Shown here: piece after piece, positions 7,846-15,135 of the stretch
How positions within the stretch are numbered: the stretch's first letter is position 1
How the letters are laid out: each line of letters opens with the position of its first letter
Assembly: GCA_018812585.1 (NCBI GenBank)
Contig: JAHJDJ010000112.1
Location: 1 to 32,012 of the forward strand
DNA length: 32,012 bases
From: a bacterium
GTDB taxonomy: Bacteria; Electryoneota; B3-LCP
Direction of reading: 5' to 3'
Position numbers and translations under genes: made by a program
Notes under the pieces: generated by a model
Seen by the model: only the letters and a program-made list of their open reading frames with translations
Databases searched by the model: none
Told to the model about the DNA's origin: nothing

Positions 7846-8613
7846 ATGATTACAGCCGGGATTGACATGGGAGCAAGGAGCATCCGGGTACTGATCTTGA
7901 AAGATGGTGAAGTCCTTGCCAGAGGTGAATCCACTGCCGGGTTTGATACTGCCGAATCGGCTGAACTTGCGTTCAACGAAGCATTGGAAAAGGCTGGCAT
8001 CACCAAAGATCAGCTCGATAAGATCGTCGCTACGGGAGCGGGCCGAGAATCAGCTCCACAGGCAACTGATACCGTTACAGACGTCGGCGCAGCCGCCCGG
8101 GGTGCACATGAAGTCGCGCCTCAGGCTCGTACCATCATCGACATCGGCGCTGAAGAGGGACGCGCCATCAAAACTAATGGCAATGGCAAAGTGATGGACT
8201 TTGCAGTCAATGAAAAGTGCGCCGCCGGAGCCGGATCCTTCACTGAGGCTATGTCGAGGGCTTTAGAAGTGGAGCTCGAAGAATTCGGAGCCTTATCACT
8301 TGAATCGACAGAATCCATTCCCATGAACGCGCAGTGCGCCGTTTTTGCAGAATCTGAGGTGGTTTCTCTGCTACATGCAAAGACTCCAAAGCAGGATATC
8401 GCTCGAGCGGTTCACGATGCTATCGCGGACCGCATCGTTTCCATGGTGCGGCGAGTTGGAATTGAGCCTGAAATCGCGCTGATCGGGGCTGTTTCCCGCA
8501 ATCCGGGATTTGTCGATGCGCTGAAGCGCGGCCTGGAAAGAGACGTTATCATTCCTGATGATGCTGAATTCGTGGGAGCGCTTGGTGCGGCGTTAGTGGC
8601 CACGGATGAATGA
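7846..8613 (+). CDS. bzdQ: Benzoyl-CoA reductase ATPase/activator subunit (BzdQ/BcrD-like)
   Basis: A 255-residue ASKHA-fold ATPase of the BadF/BadG/BcrA/BcrD activator family. The phosphate-1 loop is AGIDMGARSIRV at residues 3-14. The cysteine pair that binds the subunit-bridging [4Fe-4S] cluster is in NEKCAAGAG and AQCAVFAESE. The C-terminal EFVGALGAAL is the usual adenosine-motif ending. ATP hydrolysis here drives low-potential electrons to the BzdNO active site. Its short length, with a 289-residue partner next to it, fits the Azoarcus (bzd) architecture, not the bcr/bad type with one large A subunit. The P/Q naming is by length and may be swapped. AGGAG lies 9-13 bases upstream. Confidence 0.87.
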   Translation: MITAGIDMGARSIRVLILKDGEVLARGESTAGFDTAESAELAFNEALEKAGITKDQLDKIVATGAGRESAPQATDTVTDVGAAARGAHEVAPQARTIIDIGAEEGRAIKTNGNGKVMDFAVNEKCAAGAGSFTEAMSRALEVELEEFGALSLESTESIPMNAQCAVFAESEVVSLLHAKTPKQDIARAVHDAIADRIVSMVRRVGIEPEIALIGAVSRNPGFVDALKRGLERDVIIPDDAEFVGALGAALVATDE

Positions 8614-8670
8614 TTTCTTTCGATGGTGAAAATAGTTAATTTTGTAAGTAATCAAAACATGAGAATATAA

Positions 8671-9540
8671 ATGGCAGAAAAAGAATTCTGGCGCTGGAAA
8701 GAGTACAACTGGCATGATGAAAACATCGACTGGCACGGATGTGACGCCATCACCGCGGGTGTGGATGTCGGTTCCGTCAGTTCACAGGCTGTGATCTTAG
8801 TCGATGGAAAACTGTACGCCTTCGCTACCACCAGGACAGGAAGCGATAGTCCCAAGAGTGCGCAGAAAGCTATGGATTGGGCTTTGGAAGACACCGGGAT
8901 GACACTTGACGACATCCACTATAAGGTTGGAACCGGCTACGGACGCGTCAACGTCCCCTTTGCCGATCGCGCCATTACCGAAATCGCCTGCCACGCACGC
9001 GGAGGCAATTTCATGTATGGAAACAGTGTCCGAACGATCCTCGACATGGGTGGGCAGGATTGTAAAGCCATCCACTGCGACGAGCGTGGAAAAGTGACCA
9101 ATTTCCTGATGAATGACAAATGCGCCGCGGGAACAGGACGAGGGATGGAAGTATTTGCCAACCTTTTGTCTGTGCCGATTGAAGATATCGGTGAACTTTC
9201 GTTCCAGGTTGAAAAGGAACCGGAACCGGTTTCCTCCACTTGCGTTGTATTTGCCAAAACCGAAGCATCTGCTCTGCTGCGCAAGGGGTGGCCCAAGAAT
9301 AAAGTCATTGCCGCTTATTGCAACGCGATGGCGCACCGAGTCGTGACTCTGTTGGAACGCATCGGCGTCGAGAAAGATTTTGCCATCACCGGCGGTATCG
9401 GTAAGAATATCGGCGTGGTCAGACGTATCGAAAAAGAGCTGGGCATTACCGCGTTGAAAGCTGACGGCGATACTCAAACTGCTGGAGCATTGGGTGCTGC
9501 TCTTTTCGGAAAAGCACTATTAGAAAAAAGCCGGAAGTAA
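8671..9540 (+). CDS. bzdP: Benzoyl-CoA reductase ATPase/activator subunit (BzdP/BcrA-like)
   Basis: The second ASKHA ATPase, 289 residues. It has about 30 extra residues at the N-terminus (WRWKEYNWHDENIDWHG) before AGVDVGSVSSQAVIL, an extension I associate with BzdP. Cluster ligands are in NDKCAAGTGRG and STCVVFAKTE, and DMGGQDCK is the central nucleotide-binding segment. It should pair with the preceding subunit to form the heterodimeric electron activator of the reductase. The ribosome binding site is weak (GAGAAT). The 57-bp gap to bzdQ holds no array, unlike most spacers here. Confidence 0.88.
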   Translation: MAEKEFWRWKEYNWHDENIDWHGCDAITAGVDVGSVSSQAVILVDGKLYAFATTRTGSDSPKSAQKAMDWALEDTGMTLDDIHYKVGTGYGRVNVPFADRAITEIACHARGGNFMYGNSVRTILDMGGQDCKAIHCDERGKVTNFLMNDKCAAGTGRGMEVFANLLSVPIEDIGELSFQVEKEPEPVSSTCVVFAKTEASALLRKGWPKNKVIAAYCNAMAHRVVTLLERIGVEKDFAITGGIGKNIGVVRRIEKELGITALKADGDTQTAGALGAALFGKALLEKSRK

Positions 9541-9550
9541 TTGTTTTTAC

Positions 9551-9578
9551 TTATCCCAAATCCCTAACAGCTAATCCC
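9551..9578. repeat. Heptad repeat array 6
   Basis: Four 7-bp units of the TAATCCC type precede the ferredoxin gene. The unit resembles array 2, although no S23 gene is adjacent. Confidence 0.55.
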
Positions 9579-9582
9579 TGAT

Positions 9583-9864
9583 ATGAAAGCTAATTACGGC
9601 TACATGGACGGCAGCGGTGAGTACTACATAACCATCGATACCGACCACTGCAACAATTGCAGCCATCATGGTTGCATCACAGGCTGTCCCAAAGGCATGT
9701 TCCAGGTTATTACCGACGATTATGATGACGAAGTCGCCGAGATCAAGGAAGAATTCCGTAAGAAGATCAAGTACGATTGCGCTGACTGCAAACCGACCAC
9801 AGACAGACCTCCTCTTCCCTGTCAGGCAGCGTGCACGCCTGGTGCGATTACGCATTCATGGTAA
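9583..9864 (+). CDS. bzdM: 2[4Fe-4S] ferredoxin, BzdM-like
   Basis: A 93-residue ferredoxin-like protein. The first cluster motif uses C23, C26, C31 and C35 (CNNCSHHGCITGCP). The second is an atypical CADC, ten residues, then CQAACTP near the C-terminus. A long acidic linker (DDYDDEVAEIKEEF) separates the clusters. Unusual spacing is typical of ferredoxins that serve benzoyl-CoA reductases. It should carry electrons from the BzdV-like oxidoreductase to BzdP/Q. It was probably contiguous with bzdV before the REP/transposase block (9885-10723) came between them. No clear Shine-Dalgarno sequence is visible. Confidence 0.82.
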   Translation: MKANYGYMDGSGEYYITIDTDHCNNCSHHGCITGCPKGMFQVITDDYDDEVAEIKEEFRKKIKYDCADCKPTTDRPPLPCQAACTPGAITHSW

Positions 9865-9884
9865 AAACGAGAGTTTGGGTTCAA

Positions 9885-9954
9885 GGGTGGCATGCTTCCG
9901 GTTACACTTTAGTGTGAGTGAAGCATGTGAGTAACACAGCCCTACCTGAAAATA
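9885..9954. repeat. REP-like element, left copy
   Basis: This 70-bp element has a near-identical direct copy at 10584-10653. It contains the inverted repeat CATGCTTC...GAAGCATG around an inner ACACT/AGTGT hairpin. This is the structure expected of REP sequences mobilised by the adjacent transposase. Confidence 0.8.
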
Positions 9955-9969
9955 GCGTGAGCGAAGCAT

Positions 9970-10545
9970 GTGAAAAGACAAAAACATTCTATGAAGCATA
10001 AAAGAGTCAAACACTACAATGACCCGGGACATGCTCATGAATTAACTTTTTCATGTTTTCAAAACCAACCTTTTCTTAACACTGATTTACAATGTGAGTG
10101 GTTACTCGAAGCTGTTGAAAAAGCACGCATAGGACACAGATTTCACATATGGGCGTGGGTATTCATGCCTAACCACGTGCACCTTTTAATTTATCCTACA
10201 AAGCCAGTTTATGATATAGGAAGGATATTGTGGGCAATTAAAGTTCCTGTAGCCACTCGCGCCGTTGCTTATGCTAAGAAAAATGCGCCAGAATATCTTG
10301 AAAGCATGATGGACATTCAGCCCAATGGAAAATGCGCGTATCGGTTCTGGCAGCGTGGTGGGGGATATGATCGTAATATGAAAGAGCCTCAGTCTATAAA
10401 GAATGCGATTGAATATATCCACAATAATCCAGTACGTAGGAAATTTGTGGAGAAGCCTGAAGAATGGCAATGGTCCAGTGCTGGATTCTATGCGGGACGC
10501 GAAAATAGTCTGTTGAGAATAGACACTAAGTTCATTCCATCTTAG
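9970..10545 (+). CDS. REP-associated tyrosine transposase (RAYT, IS200-like Y1 family)
   Basis: A complete HUH/Y1 transposase-like protein of 191 residues from GTG 9970, or 184 from ATG 9991, which fits the family start better. Motifs are HELTFSCFQNQPFL, the metal-binding HUH in MPNHVHLLIYP, and the C-terminal YIHNNPVRR...EWQWSSAGFY block characteristic of RAYTs. It probably nicks and moves the flanking REP-like elements (9885-9954, 10552-10723). The gene lies on the pathway strand between ferredoxin and oxidoreductase, and appears intact. Confidence 0.92.
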   Translation: MKRQKHSMKHKRVKHYNDPGHAHELTFSCFQNQPFLNTDLQCEWLLEAVEKARIGHRFHIWAWVFMPNHVHLLIYPTKPVYDIGRILWAIKVPVATRAVAYAKKNAPEYLESMMDIQPNGKCAYRFWQRGGGYDRNMKEPQSIKNAIEYIHNNPVRRKFVEKPEEWQWSSAGFYAGRENSLLRIDTKFIPS

Positions 10546-10551
10546 CTAGGC

Positions 10552-10723
10552 GGGTGGCATGCTTTTTCTCACACGCTAACTGAGGGTGGCATGCTTCTGG
10601 TTACACTTTAGTGTGAGCGAAGCATGTAAGTATCTCAACCCAACCTGAAAATGACAGGAGCTAAGCAGACATCATCTTGACATGCTTCGTCCCCAATGAA
10701 TTGGAGCCAGAAGCATGCCACCC
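10552..10723. repeat. REP-like cluster, right side of RAYT
   Basis: It contains three related pieces. A partial copy starts at 10552 (GGGTGGCATGCTT). A full direct copy of the left element lies at 10584-10653. An inverted copy of the core lies at 10707-10723 (CCAGAAGCATGCCACCC). The direct plus inverted arrangement is a REPIN-like doublet. Confidence 0.78.
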
Positions 10724-10741
10724 AACCCAGCATAATCGATT

Positions 10742-13258
10742 ATGAACATCCAAATCACCATAGACGGCAAACCACTGACCGTCCCTGAAGGGCTGCCGAT
10801 CCGCAAAGCCGCATTTAAAAATGGGATCTATATTCCCGGTATCTGCGGCCATCCCTATCTGCCCTCAGCGCGCGAAGTGAAATGGTCGCAGCAGGTTTAC
10901 CGCGGCGGTGAGGTCATCGTCGGCGACTACCAGAATGAGACGGCTGGCGATGAAGGTAGCTGCAACCTCTGTCTGGTCGCCATAGAAGGCGTCGAAGATC
11001 TGGTGCGCGCCTGCTCCACGAAAGCATCCGATGGTCTGATCGTTCGCACCACAGGCGTTGATATCGTCAAGGCTCGGCAAAGCGCACTGGCCAAAATACT
11101 GGCTCACCACCCTCATGCCTGCTTGACCTGCGCCCAGCGGGAAGGATGTTCCTTAACTCAATGCTCCTCCAATGTCCCTGAAGACCAACGCTGCTGCATT
11201 CTCCTGAACCGCTGTGAACTGGGCAAAGTGGTCGATTTTATTGGTCTTCCCGACGGCACACCGAAATATCTGCACGAAGGATTCCCGAAGATCACCGATG
11301 ACTTCTTTTTTGACCGTGATTATAATCTCTGCATTGGCTGCCTCCGCTGTGTGCGTATCTGCCGTGATGTGCGTGGAGTCGATGCTCTGGCAGCGACCTG
11401 GAAAGATGGCCGAATCTGGGTAGGAACCTCTAAGCCCGGCTCCCTGCCGGAATCCGACTGCCGCTTCTGCGGAGCCTGCGTCGAGGTCTGCCCGACTGGA
11501 GCGCTCCTCGATAAACCGGATTCCAAACCGGTCCATCCGGGGGATCTGGCTCCCTGCGTCGCCGCATGTCCCGCCGGAATCGATATTCCAGCTTACATCA
11601 GGCATGTTGCTGTCGGTGATTATAAGGGAGCATTGGAAGTCATTCACAATCATGTCCCCTTCGCAGGAATCCTGGGTTATGTCTGCTTCCACCCTTGTGA
11701 GACTGAGTGTAAACGGAATACTCTGGGCTCGAGCGCTGCCATCTGTGCTCTGAAACGATTCGTCTATGAAACTGTCCCCAGGGATGAAATTCCAACCACT
11801 CAAATAACAGATTCCACAGGGAAAAAGGTATCCATCATCGGCGCTGGACCGGCGGGTTTATCGGCCGCATTTTACCTGCGGCGCAAAGGGCACGAAGTCG
11901 ACGTTTATGACTCCTCGCAGGAACCGGGTGGAATGCTGCGCTTTGCCATCCCTGAATACCGCTTGCCGCAAACAGTTCTGGATGACGAGTTGACTACTCT
12001 GACTGATCTGGGCATCGAATTTAAAACTGGGATGACTCTGACGCAAGATTTTAACATTGCTGACCTTTTAAACGACGGAAGCAACGCGGTTTTAGTAACT
12101 ATCGGAGCTTCACTTTCGAGAAAACTCGGGATTCCCGGAGAAGATCTGGGCAATGTTATTCAGACGCTTGACCTGCTGCGCGAAATACGAGAGGGAAGAA
12201 AGCGGGATCTGACCGGAAAAGTCGTCGTTATAGGTGGTGGGAATGTAGCGATCGATGCCGCCATGAGCGCCCGGCGTTTGGGAGCTGAAAACGTCACGAT
12301 GGTCTGTCTCGAACAGCGAGCAGAAATGCCTGCCCATGGTTGGGAAATAGACCAGGCTCTTGCTGAGGGAATTGAAATTCTTCCAGGTTGGGGACCAGTT
12401 GAATTCACAGGTGAAAATGGGAATGTCAAATATCTCCTCTTCCAGAGATGCCTGAAGGTCTTCGACGACCAGGGCAGATTTAATCCTGTCTTTGACGGAT
12501 CAGACACAAAAAGCATCGCAGCAGATTATGCCATTATTGCCATCGGGCAATCAGTTGGGAATACCGGGCTTAAAACCGGCCCTAACGGTCTGATCGACAT
12601 CGACCAAAGCTCATTCGAGACGGACATAAAGGGAGTATTCGCCGCAGGAGATGCCGTTTCCGGTCCGGCTTCAGTCGTCGAAGCGGTGGCGAAGGGAAGA
12701 TCTGCGGCAGATTCCATCGACAAGTTCTTAGGCGGTGACGGTGTGTCAGTCAGCTATCAGGCCGATGATCTGCGAGATGACCCTTTCCTGGGTAACGTCA
12801 GCGAATTCGACACCGGGAAGAGAGAGATCAGACTCTTGCCGATTGCTGAACGTATCAAGGGATTTGACGTCATAGAACAATCACTGCAGGAAAACGAAGC
12901 CCGGATTTTGGCTGCACAATGTCTGCGCTGCAATCTGCGCGCAACAATTTCGCCGGTTATCCTCCCCCCCGATAAGTGGCTGCCCTTGACGACTGAGAAT
13001 GTTGCCCAGATTCCTTCCGCCGAAGGTGTGTATCAACTGGCGAATCAAGCTAAAAAGGTTACCAAGATAGTGGGCACAACCGATGTCAGAGCGGCGCTTG
13101 AAAGCGAAATTGATTCACATGAAGCGGGAACGCTTTTCTCCTGGGAAGAGGAGCGCATGTATTCCAAGCGTGAAAGCGAATTGATCCAGTTGTATCTGCA
13201 GGAATACGGAGAGATGCCCGGCGGGGGTGGTAACGATGACCTGGATGATCTGTTCTAA
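10742..13258 (+). CDS. bzdV: Multidomain iron-sulfur NAD(P)H:ferredoxin oxidoreductase, BzdV-like (NuoG-N/GltD fusion)
   Basis: An 838-residue modular flavoprotein. Residues 1-95 form a [2Fe-2S] domain (C35, C74, C77, C91). Next is a NuoG-type His/Cys cluster motif (HHPHACLTC, C136, C141), then two [4Fe-4S] motifs (CIGCLRCVRIC and CRFCGACVEVC). From about 270 a GltD-type unit begins with PCVAACPAGIDIPAYI and CFHPCETECKR, followed by FAD site GAGPAGLSAAFYLRRKG and NAD(P) site GGGNVAIDAAMSARRLG. A C-terminal extension of about 80 residues (757-838) resembles a degenerate GIY-YIG fold and ends in an acidic DDLF tail. It should pass electrons from NAD(P)H to the BzdM ferredoxin. No Shine-Dalgarno sequence is evident, and the ATG lies in a palindrome (10732-10743). 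Confidence 0.87.
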   Translation: MNIQITIDGKPLTVPEGLPIRKAAFKNGIYIPGICGHPYLPSAREVKWSQQVYRGGEVIVGDYQNETAGDEGSCNLCLVAIEGVEDLVRACSTKASDGLIVRTTGVDIVKARQSALAKILAHHPHACLTCAQREGCSLTQCSSNVPEDQRCCILLNRCELGKVVDFIGLPDGTPKYLHEGFPKITDDFFFDRDYNLCIGCLRCVRICRDVRGVDALAATWKDGRIWVGTSKPGSLPESDCRFCGACVEVCPTGALLDKPDSKPVHPGDLAPCVAACPAGIDIPAYIRHVAVGDYKGALEVIHNHVPFAGILGYVCFHPCETECKRNTLGSSAAICALKRFVYETVPRDEIPTTQITDSTGKKVSIIGAGPAGLSAAFYLRRKGHEVDVYDSSQEPGGMLRFAIPEYRLPQTVLDDELTTLTDLGIEFKTGMTLTQDFNIADLLNDGSNAVLVTIGASLSRKLGIPGEDLGNVIQTLDLLREIREGRKRDLTGKVVVIGGGNVAIDAAMSARRLGAENVTMVCLEQRAEMPAHGWEIDQALAEGIEILPGWGPVEFTGENGNVKYLLFQRCLKVFDDQGRFNPVFDGSDTKSIAADYAIIAIGQSVGNTGLKTGPNGLIDIDQSSFETDIKGVFAAGDAVSGPASVVEAVAKGRSAADSIDKFLGGDGVSVSYQADDLRDDPFLGNVSEFDTGKREIRLLPIAERIKGFDVIEQSLQENEARILAAQCLRCNLRATISPVILPPDKWLPLTTENVAQIPSAEGVYQLANQAKKVTKIVGTTDVRAALESEIDSHEAGTLFSWEEERMYSKRESELIQLYLQEYGEMPGGGGNDDLDDLF

Positions 13259-13264
13259 CCCATC

Positions 13265-13468
13265 ATGACCTGGGAAAAACGAAACACTGTCGGACCCGAC
13301 CGCGTTGATGAGCTTAAAGAATTGTACGAATCTTTAGGCTTTGAAGTCAAGATAGAGCGCTACGAAGGACCCGAAAATGCGGACGAAACCTGCGGATCCT
13401 GTTATGGCAATCCGGCGGGTGAGTATTACATAATTTATACGAGAAAGAATCTTAATACAAATCTCTGA
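13265..13468 (+). CDS. Small cysteine-pair protein, unknown function
   Basis: This 67-residue protein starts 6 bp after the bzdV stop and ends 9 bp before the dehydrogenase start, so it is clearly co-transcribed. It has a VDELKELYESLGFEVKIERY alpha-beta unit, a CGSC pair in DETCGSCYGNPAGEYY, and a short strand at the end. I do not recognise the family. It looks like a small ferredoxin-fold-type domain that could bind a metal or modulate an electron carrier, but this is only a guess from size and context. Confidence 0.72.
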   Translation: MTWEKRNTVGPDRVDELKELYESLGFEVKIERYEGPENADETCGSCYGNPAGEYYIIYTRKNLNTNL

Positions 13469-13477
13469 GGAGACGAT

Positions 13478-14506
13478 ATGAAAGCAGCGCTGTTTTTAGG
13501 TTCAGGCAAACCTCTGGAAATCGCAGAGGTTCCGACTCCCACCCCTGGAAGTGGTGAAATTCTGGTGAAAGTCGCCGCCTGTGGAGTTTGCCACACGGAT
13601 CTCCATTATGTAGATCATAATGTGCCCACATTTAAAGATCCCCCGATGATTCTGGGCCATGAACCGTCCGGGATTATCGCCAGCGTAGGGAAAGACGTAA
13701 AAACCTTCAAAGAGGGCGACCGGGTATTGCTGCCTGCGGTTTTAACCTGCGGGTACTGCCGCAACTGCCGCATCGGCAAGGAGAACATCTGCGACAACAT
13801 GCAAATGTTCGGAAATCACATCGACGGCGCCTATGCGGAGTATGTATTAGCGCCCGCCAAGGACGCCATTCCCATGCCGGATGACGTTCCCCTGGAAGAG
13901 GGATCGATCATTGCAGACGCAATCTCTACCCCTTACCATGCTGTCGTCAACCGGGGGCAGGTCAAAGCTGGAGATAATGTCGTCATTTTTGGTTGCGGCG
14001 GTGTTGGTATCAATACTGTCCAGGTCGCTGCTGCGGTGGGAGCATCCGTAATAGCGGTTGATATCATACCGGAAAAGCTGGAGATGGCCAAAAAACTGGG
14101 AGCGCAGGAGACCATCAATGCCAAAGAAGTCGACCGCATCGATAAAGTCGTCAAGAAGATGACCGGGGGTGGCGCTGACGTGACTTTCGAAGCGGTCGGT
14201 AATCCTAAAACCATTCAGGATGCATTTGCCTGTATCCGCAAAGGTGGCCGCACCGTGCTGATTGGATATACCCACAAAACCGTCGAGCTTCCTGCCTCCA
14301 AGATCATGTTCTTTGAGCAGGAGATTATCGGATCTTTAGGCTGCCGGCCGGTGGACTATCCCAAAATAGTCGAGATGGCGCGTACTGGCAAGATTAAATT
14401 GAAAGAGCTGGTTACCGGGAAGTTCCCCCTGGAAGGAATCAACGATGCTTTCGATTTACTCAGAAACAACGACCCCCATGCGTTGAGGTCGATCGTCATC
14501 CCATAA
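13478..14506 (+). CDS. had: Zinc-dependent alcohol dehydrogenase, probable 6-hydroxycyclohex-1-ene-1-carbonyl-CoA dehydrogenase
   Basis: A medium-chain dehydrogenase of 342 residues. Catalytic zinc ligands are in CGVCHTD and GHEPSG. Structural zinc cysteines are in CGYCRNCRIGKENIC. The NAD motif is GCGGVGINTVQVAAAVGA. The MFGNHIDGAYAEYVLAPAKD block and the benzoyl-CoA reductase neighbourhood point to the Had/BzdX enzyme, which oxidises the hydrated dienoyl-CoA to 6-oxocyclohex-1-ene-1-carbonyl-CoA. A general alcohol dehydrogenase is possible. A strong ribosome binding site (GAGGAG) precedes the ATG. It is the last gene of the block; the hydrolase that would open the ring is not seen. Confidence 0.8.
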   Translation: MKAALFLGSGKPLEIAEVPTPTPGSGEILVKVAACGVCHTDLHYVDHNVPTFKDPPMILGHEPSGIIASVGKDVKTFKEGDRVLLPAVLTCGYCRNCRIGKENICDNMQMFGNHIDGAYAEYVLAPAKDAIPMPDDVPLEEGSIIADAISTPYHAVVNRGQVKAGDNVVIFGCGGVGINTVQVAAAVGASVIAVDIIPEKLEMAKKLGAQETINAKEVDRIDKVVKKMTGGGADVTFEAVGNPKTIQDAFACIRKGGRTVLIGYTHKTVELPASKIMFFEQEIIGSLGCRPVDYPKIVEMARTGKIKLKELVTGKFPLEGINDAFDLLRNNDPHALRSIVIP

Positions 14507-14628
14507 GATTACTTATCAGATTAATACTGCTCCCCGTCATACTTTATTGGACCAAAAGCTAAGGTGTGATTTTAGAGTTGCTCTGAAACTGAAAAAGTGT
14601 TAGTGTTAAGGGTGGCTGCAGAACCAGG

Positions 14629-14646
14629 CTTCCCCCATGGGGGAAG
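14629..14646. repeat. 18-bp perfect palindrome
   Basis: CTTCCCCCATGGGGGAAG is its own reverse complement. It lies 25 bp upstream of the transposase remnant, probably as part of the IS end or as a hairpin limiting read-through. No T-run follows, so it is a poor intrinsic terminator. Confidence 0.75.
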
Positions 14647-14670
14647 TTGCGAACGAAAAAGGAGCCACCC

Positions 14671-14784
14671 ATGCCCCGAAAGAAATCCGCAGCATCTCCC
14701 CTAGTCGTCGTACGCGACATCAAACGACAGACCCGCCGCAAGTTTTCATCCGAAGAAAAGATCCGCATTGTCCTGGAAGGATAA
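14671..14784 (+). pseudogene. IS3-family transposase orfA remnant
   Basis: The 37-codon frame ends in RRKFSSEEKIRIVLEG, the conserved N-terminus of IS3-type OrfA (helix-turn-helix) proteins, with GGAG upstream. It is stopped by TAA where relatives have a leucine (for example TTA). In the same frame after the stop, RSDANIGSIF resembles the expected continuation, which then decays by 14872. No orfB or DDE domain is present. The remnant marks the junction between the aromatic and purine blocks. Confidence 0.72.
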
Positions 14785-15135
14785 AGAAGCGATGCAAACA
14801 TCGGATCTATCTTCATCAACGATGCTGCCTGTCCAGATGCCTTCACGAAGTTATCGTGCTATGTAATGAGCACTCAATAATGCTTCTCTCGAGCCTTTCA
14901 CGAAATCAAAGATGCGAAAAGTGACAGTCTCTGAATGTCAAATAGATATAGCCACTGGCTAATGAGTAATTATCGGGATAGCCGCAGTATTTTATCCAAG
15001 GAACGAGTAATTTAGTTTCATAATGAACCATCTTAGTGACATTCTTTGCTTGACTTTCGACCTTAAATTATCTACATTCTAAACTGAATAAGCCCTTATC
15101 AGGGTGTTTCCACACCGCGAAAATCACAAGTATCG
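14785..15135. other. Non-coding spacer between the two catabolic blocks
   Basis: Apart from decayed transposase sequence up to about 14872, I see no gene here. The stretch is A/T-rich and holds a promoter candidate (15050-15078) and a small hairpin (CCCT...AGGG, about 15093-15104) in the presumed 5' leader of the purine operon. Confidence 0.6.
15050..15078 (+). promoter_or_regulatory. Sigma-70-type promoter candidate for the purine operon
   Basis: TTGACT (15050-15055) and TACATT (15073-15078) are spaced by 17 bp. They sit about 60 bp upstream of the first gene of the ten-gene operon, in the only sizeable A/T-rich spacer. The match is five of six at -35 and four of six at -10, so it remains a prediction. 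Confidence 0.45.

Noticed and set aside
8797-9477. Antisense frame of 226 codons inside the BzdP-like gene
   Set aside because: The sense strand encodes a clear ATPase with all motifs; the antisense product has no recognisable features.
14637-14924. 95-residue frame overlapping the IS3 remnant
   Set aside because: It starts inside the palindrome and runs in a different frame from the recognisable OrfA sequence; it is Arg/Cys/His-rich shadow sequence.
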